IMG/VR virus record: IMGVR_UViG_3300037069_002995
Span: 1-37,299 of that record
Source of the DNA: a virus
DNA length: 37,299 nucleotides
Strand: one strand, 5' to 3'
Part shown: in pieces, positions 27,802 through 33,903 of the stretch
Numbering within the stretch: the stretch's first letter is position 1
How the letters are laid out: each line of letters begins with the position of its first letter
Program-made: the position numbers and the translations under genes
The notes under the pieces: model-generated
What the model was told of the DNA's origin: nothing
The model's input: the letters and a program-made list of their open reading frames with translations, nothing else
Databases searched by the model: none

Positions 27802-27866
27802 GGCAGCTGATTTCAGGTCCGGTCATGGGAGCCCTCGCGGACTGCCGGACGCCCAGCTCAGCTGCC
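27802..27866. ncRNA. structured element with nested inverted repeats
   Basis: GGCAGCTGA (27802-27810) and TCAGCTGCC (27858-27866) pair, and inside them GTCCGG (27817-27822) pairs with CCGGAC (27845-27850), with GGG-AG-CCC within. It lies between two tRNA-Ala genes. There is no tRNA fold or credible frame. Confidence 0.4.
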
Positions 27867-27878
27867 GAAGCTGTCCCG

Positions 27879-27951
27879 TGGAGCCTAGGAGATTCGAACT
27901 CCTGACCTTCTGCATGCCATGCAGACGCGCTACCAGCTGCGCCAAGGCCCC
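27879..27951 (-). tRNA. tRNA-Ala (anticodon GGC)
   Basis: Acceptor GGGGCCT/AGGCTCC with G3-U70 and A73, anticodon stem TCTGC/GCAGA, loop ATGGCAT, T-arm AGGAG-TTCGAAT-CTCCT. It reads GCC and GCU. Confidence 0.92.
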
Positions 27952-27956
27952 GTAGT

Positions 27957-28008
27957 GATGCTGCGCCCGGCCCGGGTGTCTCATACCCACCCGGGACGGG
28001 CCAGCATC
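27957..28008. promoter_or_regulatory. long hairpin between tRNA-Ala(GGC) and tRNA-Trp
   Basis: GATGCTG (27957-27963) pairs with CAGCATC (28002-28008), continued by GC-rich CCGGCCCGGGT/ACCCGGGACGG segments with small bulges. It lacks a T-tract. It separates tRNA-Trp from the rest of the array, so it may mark a processing site or a pause. Confidence 0.45.
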
Positions 28009-28123
28009 ATGTCGGCGGGGATGGCGCCCCGCCTGTGGTGCTCACGCTATGGTCTTGTCAAGTGGCCGGCGAGCGGCCTCGGTGACATGCGCCCTCCCTC
28101 GCTCTCGCTCGGGCTGACGGTCG

Positions 28124-28197
28124 CAGGGGCGGAGGGAATCGAACCCCCATTCCGCCGGTTTTGGAGACCGGCCGCCGAGCCAGTGTGGCTCGCCCCT
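28124..28197 (-). tRNA. tRNA-Trp (anticodon CCA)
   Basis: Acceptor AGGGGCG/CGCCCCT with G73 (tryptophan identity), anticodon stem CCGGT/ACCGG, loop CTCCAAA, T-arm GGGGG-TTCGATT-CCCTC. The D-arm can fold as GAGCCA-CAC-TGGCTC, much stronger than a normal D-stem. It is the first tRNA of the array in the direction of transcription. Confidence 0.88.
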
Positions 28198-28227
28198 TCG
28201 GGTATCCAGTTGTCGTGAGAAACGAAA

Positions 28228-28260
28228 GACCGCCCTTTCCGGATCTTCCGGGGGGCGGTC
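28228..28260 (-). terminator. rho-independent terminator upstream of the tRNA array
   Basis: On the minus strand GACCGCCC pairs with GGGCGGTC around an inner CCGGA-AGA-TCCGG, and TTTCGTTTCT follows. It ends the transcript of the short gene at 28279, so the tRNA array needs read-through or its own promoter; no clear promoter is visible before tRNA-Trp. Confidence 0.75.
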
Positions 28261-28278
28261 CTGGGGCCTGATGGTCCT

Positions 28279-28380
28279 CTATCCAGGTTCCGCCTCGCCG
28301 GGCCGGGTGGCCTCCCATGCGGACAGCATGGCGAACGGGCTGATTCGCCCGTCATGCTGCTTGCGCAGGTAAGGATTCAT
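28279..28380 (-). CDS. 33-residue protein
   Basis: The ATG at 28380 follows GGAG by 5 nt and encodes MNPYLRKQHDGRISPFAML and a short tail ending in EAEPG. It has a promoter-like pair upstream (28444-28473) and a terminator downstream, so a complete small transcription unit exists. The Arg/Lys-rich start and amphipathic middle give no family. The promoter, RBS and terminator are the evidence. Confidence 0.6.
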   Translation of the reverse strand: MNPYLRKQHDGRISPFAMLSAWEATRPGEAEPG

Positions 28381-28443
28381 CACGACTCCAGTATGCCCCG
28401 GGTCTCCCCGGTTCCGCCAGCCGGTTTTCCCGGCCGTAGTTCA

Positions 28444-28473
28444 ATCATACGGCAGGAGACAGAGCTTCCGCAA
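28444..28473 (-). promoter_or_regulatory. promoter for the 33-residue protein gene
   Basis: On the minus strand TTGCGG (28473-28468), an 18-bp spacer and TATGAT (28449-28444). The start codon is about 60 nt downstream. It is divergent from the dehydratase gene at 28613. Confidence 0.55.
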
Positions 28474-28543
28474 CCCGTTAGGCAAGTTAATTTTCACGAC
28501 TAACTACCGGGGCCTGAGCTGCGGAACTATGCTGGTGCCCAGT

Positions 28544-28612
28544 GCACGGCCTCCGCTGCCAGGACTCCGGGGGAGCTGCCACCGCCCACCCCACTCGCCG
28601 CGGAGGCCGTGC
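28544..28612 (+). promoter_or_regulatory. RBS-burying hairpin before the dehydratase gene
   Basis: GCACGGCCTCCGC (28544-28556) and GCGGAGGCCGTGC (28600-28612) are a perfect 13-bp inverted repeat with a 43-nt loop. The GGAGG ribosome-binding site (28603-28607) is in the 3' strand, and the ATG (28613) follows immediately. Folding would block initiation, as before the terminase gene. A TATGCT box lies at 28528-28533. Confidence 0.6.
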
Positions 28613-29644
28613 ATGACGCGTTGCCTGCTGACGGGCGCCGGCGGCTTCGTCGGGCATCACTTCCTGGAGCACGTGCTGTCCCGCACGGACTGGGATGTCG
28701 TGGCCACCGACTCGTTCCGGCACCGCGGCACCACCGACCGGATCGCCCAGGTGCTGCGCGGCACGCCGGCCTGGGAGTCGCGGCCCTGGGACGACCGGGT
28801 GACCGTGCTCCAGCATGACCTGCGGGCCCCGTTCAGCGAGCGGTCGGCGCACCTGATCGCCGGCCGGGGCGGGCTGGACTACCTGATCGCGATGGCCAGC
28901 CAGAGCCACGTCGACACCTCGATCACCGACCCCGTGCCGTTCGTGGAGAACAACATGGCGGTCGCGCTGAACACGCTGGAGCTGGCCCGGCAGCTCAAGC
29001 CGCGCGCCGTGGTGATGATCTCCACCGACGAGGTGTACGGCCCGGTGCCGGCCGGCGGCGCGCATGCCGAGTGGGCGCCGGTCCTGCCGAGCAATCCCTA
29101 CGCCGCGTCCAAGGCCGCCCAGGAGGCCGTCTCGGTCAGCTACTGGCGGACCTACGGGGTGCCGGTGATCATCACCAACACGATGAACATGATCGGCGAG
29201 CGGCAGCACCCGGAGAAGTTCATCCCCAAGGTGCTCCGCGACGTGCTGGCCGGCCGCGAGACGGTCATCCACGGGACGCCCGGCGAGATCGGCTCCCGGC
29301 ACTACCTGCACGCCCGGAACATGGCCGACGCCGTGGTGTTCCTGCTGAGCCTGGGCCGCCCGGCTGAGTTCCCGGCCGGCCAGAGACCGGACCGGTACAA
29401 CATCGCCAGCGCCGACCGGATCAGCAACCTGGCCCTGGCGCAGATGATCGCCGGGGCCGCGGGCCGGCCGCTGCGGTACCGGCTGGAGGACTTCCACAGC
29501 GCGCGGCCCGGCCATGATCCGCACTACGGGCTGGACCCGGGCAAGATCGCCGCGCTCGGCTGGAAGCCCCCGGTCCCGTTCGCGGAATCGCTGGAGCGGA
29601 CCATCCGGTGGACGATGCGGCACCCGGAATGGATGCTCGGGTAG
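28613..29644 (+). CDS. NDP-sugar 4,6-dehydratase (RmlB-like SDR)
   Basis: The protein has 343 residues from the ATG after the hairpin. TGAGGFVG (about 7-14) is the NAD-binding loop. SQSHVDTSITDP and FVENNM are RmlB-type signatures; STDEVYGP and YAASKAAQE hold the catalytic Thr, Asp-Glu and YxxxK. GERQHPEKFIPKV follows in the substrate domain. The family turns an NDP-hexose into the 4-keto-6-deoxy form, the substrate expected by the C-methyltransferase at 12606. No nucleotidyltransferase (RmlA) is seen in the window, so the activated sugar probably comes from the host. Confidence 0.88.
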   Translation: MTRCLLTGAGGFVGHHFLEHVLSRTDWDVVATDSFRHRGTTDRIAQVLRGTPAWESRPWDDRVTVLQHDLRAPFSERSAHLIAGRGGLDYLIAMASQSHVDTSITDPVPFVENNMAVALNTLELARQLKPRAVVMISTDEVYGPVPAGGAHAEWAPVLPSNPYAASKAAQEAVSVSYWRTYGVPVIITNTMNMIGERQHPEKFIPKVLRDVLAGRETVIHGTPGEIGSRHYLHARNMADAVVFLLSLGRPAEFPAGQRPDRYNIASADRISNLALAQMIAGAAGRPLRYRLEDFHSARPGHDPHYGLDPGKIAALGWKPPVPFAESLERTIRWTMRHPEWMLG

Positions 29645-29669
29645 CCCGGCCCGGCCTAGGATCTAGGTC

Positions 29670-30053
29670 ATGGCAGGGAAACAGCGCACGACGTACGGCT
29701 TCCGCGCAGGTGACAGCCCGCCGGCCGGGCACTGGGCCGCGGGTATCGCCGGGTTCAGCCGGGCGGCTTACCTGGCGGCCGGGTTCGACAGCCTCGCGGA
29801 GAAGGCCGGGGCTGAAAACGGCCTGTCGCTGCTGCTCGCCTCGCGCGGGCTGCGTCTCGGGCAGGTGCTGGAGGCCACCCCGGAGCAGGTCCGCGACTGG
29901 TACTACGACTGCTACGCCGAGCACTCCGGCGAGCGGCTGGCCGGGGCCTGGGACGTGGTGTCGTTCAGCGCCGGCCTGTACAGCTTCAACTCCGGCGGGT
30001 GCCCGGGACGCCCGCACCAGCGGCTCCGGGCCCGGCTGCCGGACCGCCCGTGA
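29670..30053 (+). CDS. hypothetical protein, probably leaderless
   Basis: The protein has 127 residues. TAGGAT (29657-29662) lies 7 nt before the ATG. The first half is helical (AAGIAGFSRAAYLAAGFDSL, NGLSLLLASRGLRLGQVLEA), then EQVRDWYYDCYAEHSGERLA and a compact SAGLYSFNSGG segment; the tail is Arg/Pro-rich. It looks like a small globular soluble protein. No family is recognised. Confidence 0.65.
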   Translation: MAGKQRTTYGFRAGDSPPAGHWAAGIAGFSRAAYLAAGFDSLAEKAGAENGLSLLLASRGLRLGQVLEATPEQVRDWYYDCYAEHSGERLAGAWDVVSFSAGLYSFNSGGCPGRPHQRLRARLPDRP

Positions 30054-30115
30054 CGGACGTCATGTCCTGACGCGATCGTCACCACAGGGAAGCCTGCGCA
30101 GGGTATGGTCTCCTG

Positions 30116-30445
30116 GTGACCGCCGCCACCCTGCCGATCCTGCGGGATCATTACTGGAGCCGCATGAGCCGGCACGGGAAGTGGTGGATCGCCGACGAGT
30201 CCCCCGGGGGCCTCGGCGAGCGCGAGATATGGGTGGATGAATCCGCGCTCGATATGATCGCCCGGGGCGACGCAGCGCCCGTGACCACGCTGCGCCCCGG
30301 TGACGGAACAGGACGGATCGGCGCTATCGTCAGGTTCGGCCCGCAGCCGGGCCTGGGTACCGCCGTCGTCTACACGATCCTGTCGCGGCGCTGGAGCCTG
30401 GCCAACGACGGGCGCCCGTACTACGTACTGGCCTGGCCGGACTGA
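30116..30445 (+). CDS. hypothetical protein, probably leaderless
   Basis: The protein has 109 residues from a GTG; TATGGT (30104-30109) lies 6 nt upstream. It is Trp/Arg-rich and beta-like (DHYWSRMSRHGKWWIADE, GAIVRFGPQPGLGTAVVYTI, RPYYVLAWPD). The Trp-rich layout suggests a small domain binding a ligand or nucleic acid, but no family is recognised. Confidence 0.6.
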   Translation: MTAATLPILRDHYWSRMSRHGKWWIADESPGGLGEREIWVDESALDMIARGDAAPVTTLRPGDGTGRIGAIVRFGPQPGLGTAVVYTILSRRWSLANDGRPYYVLAWPD

Positions 30446-30474
30446 CCCCGGCCGGGAGATGAAGGGAGCATTCC

Positions 30475-30621
30475 GTGGTCCAGACCCTGCCCGGAACCAG
30501 CCCTGCGGAGACCCGCGGCGGTGATCACCCGGACTGGACGAGGGCGAGGCCGGGTGAATCACTGCCGGAGACTCCCGAGCCCGAGGAGGCCGGCGACGGC
30601 CAGGCCGGGAACGGCGGGTGA
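30475..30621 (+). CDS. small Pro/Glu/Gly-rich protein
   Basis: A GTG at 30475 follows GAAGGGAG and encodes 48 residues of low complexity (ESLPETPEPEEAGDG), probably disordered. It overlaps the methyltransferase start by 4 bp, so it may mainly couple translation into that gene. Confidence 0.5.
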   Translation: MVQTLPGTSPAETRGGDHPDWTRARPGESLPETPEPEEAGDGQAGNGG

Positions 30622-31208
30622 GCGCCCCGGACCCCCGGGAAATCGCCGCGATGCTGCTGGCCGTCACTGATATCGAGGCCAAGCACCGCGGCACGATCAC
30701 CCAGACCGCAGACGAGCACGCCCTGTTCACCCCGTGGATGCCGTTCGAGCCGTACAAGTTCGTCGCGCTGGCGGCCGAGGCGGTCGCCGCGGTGAACTTC
30801 CCGGCGGACGGCTCCGAGCGGCCCAGGTTCTTCGAGGTCGGGGCCGGGCCCGGCACCAAGATGCTGATCCTGCGCGACCTGTTCGGGTTCAGCGTGCGCG
30901 GCATCGAGCGCACCGACTCCTACGCCGAGGCCGGCCGCGCCATGGGCCTGGACGTGATCACCGCCGACGCCGGCGTCTGGACCGCCTACCACGGGTACCC
31001 GCTGATCTGGTTCAACCGGGTCTTCCGTGACGTGCACGCCCAGGAGCTGCTGGAACGCCGCGTCTGGGACTGCGCCAGCGACGGCGCCGTGATCATGTGC
31101 GCCAACCTTGAGACCCGGCCGCCGTGGTCGTGGTACCCGGTGCTGGATGCCTGGGACGACGAGCGCTACGGCATCTGGCAGAAGCCGTCCGTGTCCGGAG
31201 CCAGCTGA
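30618..31208 (+). CDS. SAM-dependent methyltransferase
   Basis: The protein has 196 residues from a GTG overlapping the previous stop. The class I SAM motif FFEVGAGPGTKML lies at about 72-84, with the following acidic strand RGIERTDSY and LDVITADAG, then NRVFRDVHAQE. The size fits a small-molecule or sugar methyltransferase. It is near the dehydratase gene, so an O-methylation of the same sugar is one possibility; protein or nucleic-acid methylation cannot be excluded. Confidence 0.75.
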   Translation: MSAPDPREIAAMLLAVTDIEAKHRGTITQTADEHALFTPWMPFEPYKFVALAAEAVAAVNFPADGSERPRFFEVGAGPGTKMLILRDLFGFSVRGIERTDSYAEAGRAMGLDVITADAGVWTAYHGYPLIWFNRVFRDVHAQELLERRVWDCASDGAVIMCANLETRPPWSWYPVLDAWDDERYGIWQKPSVSGAS

Positions 31209-31412
31209 TAGCCTGACGATCAGTCAGGCGAGTAGCTGCCGTTGACCGGGCACGGACGGAGCCGGGGATGATCCCGTCCACTGCCCGGGACCTATCTCAC
31301 GGCCAGGCCTGCCGTCCGTGCCCGGCCTGCGGTAATCTTGCGTTAAGCCTGTGGCACTCTGGCACTCTTGAGCGAGTGAGCCGGGAGGTTCCTTCCGGAA
31401 GGCCTCGCTCCC
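31209..31412 (+). promoter_or_regulatory. 204-nt leader with ACGGAGCC, tandem octamer and start-codon hairpin
   Basis: ACGGAGCC (31256-31263) opens a GGACG...CGTCC hairpin. TAATCT (31333-31338) may be a -10. TGGCACTC occurs twice in tandem at 31352-31367. GAGCGAG (31370-31376) pairs with CTCGCTC (31404-31410) around CCTTCCGGAAGG, ending 2 nt before the GTG start. No protein frame is evident in this stretch. Confidence 0.45.
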
Positions 31413-31850
31413 GTGCTCATGGTCACCTGCCCGGGGTGCAGCACTCAGGCGTTTCTTGAGTGCAGCTGCCCCGCTGGCTTCATCGATGCGGTAGGCGCCC
31501 ATCACGGCGACTGCACGCACTCCGACATCGACGCGAACCTGATCTGCCCGCCCGGCTCGGAGTGCTGCTCGCTCAGCCACGACCACGCCGCCGCGGCCAA
31601 TTCCTGCCCCGGCACCCACGGCGACGCGCCGTGCCCCGAGCCGCCCGGCGAGTGCGCCACCTGGAAGGGCGCGATCGCCGACGCGTTCCACCCGGAGTTC
31701 ACCCCGGGCAGCCACCCGCTGTTCTCCGGCAAGGACATCCCGGCGTGCCCCGGCGGCCACTGCCACAAGGACGTCAAGGACTGCACGGTCTGCAGGCCCC
31801 TGGTCATCACGGTGCTCCCCGGCACCCAGATCGCCCCCGCGGGGCGGTGA
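31413..31850 (+). CDS. Cys/His-rich protein, probable multi-zinc binder
   Basis: The protein has 145 residues. It has about 16 Cys in pairs (CPGC, CSC, CCS, CPGTHGDAPC, CPGGHCHKDVKDCTVC) and several His, so it probably folds around metal. GTG start after GGAAGG; an ATG two codons later is possible. It starts the run of probable virion genes, so it may be a structural adaptor, but metal binding is the only property the sequence shows. Confidence 0.7.
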   Translation: MLMVTCPGCSTQAFLECSCPAGFIDAVGAHHGDCTHSDIDANLICPPGSECCSLSHDHAAAANSCPGTHGDAPCPEPPGECATWKGAIADAFHPEFTPGSHPLFSGKDIPACPGGHCHKDVKDCTVCRPLVITVLPGTQIAPAGR

Positions 31851-31855
31851 GCTAG

Positions 31856-32302
31856 ATGGCGCAGACTGCGATCGACCAGGCCCGTTCCTCGCTGATGCTC
31901 AACGCCAACCTCCCGGTCGGCGGCACCGCCGGGAATCCCGGCACCCAGCTGACCGCGCTGGCCGCCTCGGCGATGAAGCTCAAGCTGACGTCCACCGCCA
32001 GCACCGGAGCCTCATCCGGAACCGAGCTGACCGGTTCCGGGTACACCGCCGGCGGAACCGCGTTCTCCGACATCGCCAGCTCGCAGGTGTCCTCGTCCGG
32101 CTCGAACGTGCTGCTGCCGAAGACCACCGCGTTCACCTGGACGAACGCCTCGGGCGGCGCCTGGTCCATCGTCTCGCTGGAGCTGACGGACGGCTCGGCC
32201 ACCCGGGTCTGGTACGGGAACTGGAACGGCCAGCCCGTTAGCGTGGCTAACGGAAATACTTTCCAGGTGGCCGCCCAGGCGATCACCGCAGGCGGATTCT
32301 AG
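31856..32302 (+). CDS. probable virion protein (beta-rich)
   Basis: The protein has 148 residues. It is Ser/Thr/Gly-rich with KLTSTASTGASSGTELTGSG, TAFTWTNASGGAWSIVSLEL and ATRVWYGNWNGQPVSVANG, a pattern common in small actinophage structural proteins of the tail or capsid surface. ATG shortly after the previous stop. Role inferred from composition and position before the repeat protein. Confidence 0.75.
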   Translation: MAQTAIDQARSSLMLNANLPVGGTAGNPGTQLTALAASAMKLKLTSTASTGASSGTELTGSGYTAGGTAFSDIASSQVSSSGSNVLLPKTTAFTWTNASGGAWSIVSLELTDGSATRVWYGNWNGQPVSVANGNTFQVAAQAITAGGF

Positions 32303-32347
32303 TACGGAAAGTACCGGTTAGCTGGGGAGGCACCAGGGAGGTAAGGC

Positions 32348-33109
32348 ATGCCATCCTGGAGCGTCCTGCAGTCGGCCGGCAATAACGCTTCGTCCGGGAC
32401 GACGATTACCCTGTCCTTCCCGGGTAACTGCACGGCCGGGACCAAGCTGATCTGCCTGACCTGCAACGGCGGCTCGGGCACGATCGCGTGCCACGACTCG
32501 CACGCCAACAACCTGACGTCGCTGGCCACGGTCAACCTCAACAACACTGCCGGGAGCGGCACGCTGACGCTGTTCGCCCTGGACACCCCGGCCGCCGACG
32601 CGGGCACCGCCGCGGCGATCACCGTCACCCGCACCAGCGGCAACTTCGTCGCGCTGATCATCCAGGAAGTGTCCGGGCTGCTGACCGGGAACACGTCCGC
32701 GATGCTGGACGGCACCGCCGCGACCAGCTTCGGGTCCAGGTCGTCCGGCAGCCAGGCGTGCGGGTCCTACTCCAGCACCGCTTCCGGGGAGTACCTGTTC
32801 GCCGGCTACGGGGACAACGAGAACGCCTCGATGACGATCGGCACGCCGACCGGATCGACCACGTACACCCGGGAGTCCCACTCCCAGCAGGCCAACGCCA
32901 ACTTCGCCTCGGTGGCCGGCTACGGCAGCTCCACAGGCGGCGCGGAGACCGCCAGCTTCACCGTGTCCGGCAGCTCGGCCAGCCCGAACGGGACGATCTT
33001 CGTCGCCTTCAAGCTCGCTCCCGTGGCCGGCGGGCCGCCGCAGCTCACCGCGCCCCGCAGCCCGGTATCGAGGCTGAACGGCCCGGTCACGGCAGGAATC
33101 TTCGCCTAA
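32348..33109 (+). CDS. probable virion surface protein (beta-sandwich)
   Basis: The protein has 253 residues. It has alternating beta strands rich in Ser, Thr, Gly and Asn (TTITLSFPGNCTAGTKLICL, GTLTLFALDTP, ASFTVSGSSASPNGTIFVAF), as in Ig-like or jelly-roll surface proteins of actinophages. The ATG follows GGAGGTAAGGC. The abundant Ser/Thr would give sites for glycosylation by the phage glycosyltransferases; this link is inference. Confidence 0.75.
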   Translation: MPSWSVLQSAGNNASSGTTITLSFPGNCTAGTKLICLTCNGGSGTIACHDSHANNLTSLATVNLNNTAGSGTLTLFALDTPAADAGTAAAITVTRTSGNFVALIIQEVSGLLTGNTSAMLDGTAATSFGSRSSGSQACGSYSSTASGEYLFAGYGDNENASMTIGTPTGSTTYTRESHSQQANANFASVAGYGSSTGGAETASFTVSGSSASPNGTIFVAFKLAPVAGGPPQLTAPRSPVSRLNGPVTAGIFA

Positions 33110-33122
33110 CGAGAGGAATGAC

Positions 33123-33386
33123 ATGGCAGTCCTGGACCAGACCCAGATCAAGGTGCAGTGGTCGGACAGCGGCGCCCGCAGGTGGGCCCTGTTCGCGGTG
33201 CTCGCCATCACCACGGGCGACACGTTCGACCTCGGCGCCTACTACCGGGTGGTCAAGCAGGTCGCCTGGATGGGCGCGACGGTCAGCGGGGTGGTGTCCG
33301 GGTCGTTCACCGGCACCGTGCTGACCGTGCCGGCCGGGCTGAGCAGCGACTCGGCCTACGCGCTGGTTGACGGGGTGCCGCTGTGA
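33123..33386 (+). CDS. small probable structural protein
   Basis: The protein has 87 residues, all beta-like with Thr/Val alternation (IKVQWSDSGARRWALFAVLA, GVVSGSFTGTVLTVPAGL). ATG after GAGAGGAATGAC. It overlaps the next gene by 4 bp. Position within the virion gene run suggests a structural role; no family is recognised. Confidence 0.7.
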   Translation: MAVLDQTQIKVQWSDSGARRWALFAVLAITTGDTFDLGAYYRVVKQVAWMGATVSGVVSGSFTGTVLTVPAGLSSDSAYALVDGVPL

Positions 33387-33892
33387 CCGAGTACGGCGCC
33401 TTCCCCAGGTCGTCGTCCTCGACGTTCGACCCGGTGGTGGTGGCGCTGACCGCGGCCACGGCCAAGACGGCACTCCAGGTGGCCACGCCGTCCACTACGG
33501 ACATCCGGATCCTGGGCTGGGGCGTCTCGTTCGACGCCTCGGCCGCCGCGCAGCCCGGCTGGTGCCAGCTCATCGCCGTGTCCTACGCCGCCACGGTGAC
33601 CGCGCTGGCGCCGGAAAGCTGGGGCAACCCGCTGGCGCCCGCGTCGCTGTGCGTGTCCGGGACCACCGCGACCGGGTACAACGCCTCCGGCGAGGGCACG
33701 CCCGGCACCGCGACGGCCGTGTTCGACCAGCAGCACGTCTACCCGCAGTCCGGGTACGCGGTGTGGTTCCCGGACAGCGCCGCCGGCAACCAGCCGCGGG
33801 TCGCGCCCAGCACGTTCCTGCGGATCAAGTGCAAGTTCCCCGCCGGGGTCAACGTGCTGCCGTGGATCGTGTGGGCCGAGCCGGCCGTGTAA
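33383..33892 (+). CDS. probable virion protein, unknown fold
   Basis: The protein has 169 residues from a GTG overlapping the previous stop. Beta-type segments (DIRILGWGVSFDASAA, CQLIAVSYAATVTAL, YAVWFPDSAAGNQP, FLRIKCKFPAGVNVLPW) suggest a jelly-roll domain, as in small head or tail surface proteins. It precedes the repeat protein by 11 bp and is likely in the same operon. Confidence 0.72.
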   Translation: MTEYGAFPRSSSSTFDPVVVALTAATAKTALQVATPSTTDIRILGWGVSFDASAAAQPGWCQLIAVSYAATVTALAPESWGNPLAPASLCVSGTTATGYNASGEGTPGTATAVFDQQHVYPQSGYAVWFPDSAAGNQPRVAPSTFLRIKCKFPAGVNVLPWIVWAEPAV

Positions 33893-33903
33893 GGGGCTGA
33901 CCC

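Noticed and set aside
28056-28061. TTGACA on the minus strand as a promoter of the tRNA array
   Set aside because: No -10 box is found at 16-19 bp (the sequence there is CCACAG), so the hexamer alone is not enough.
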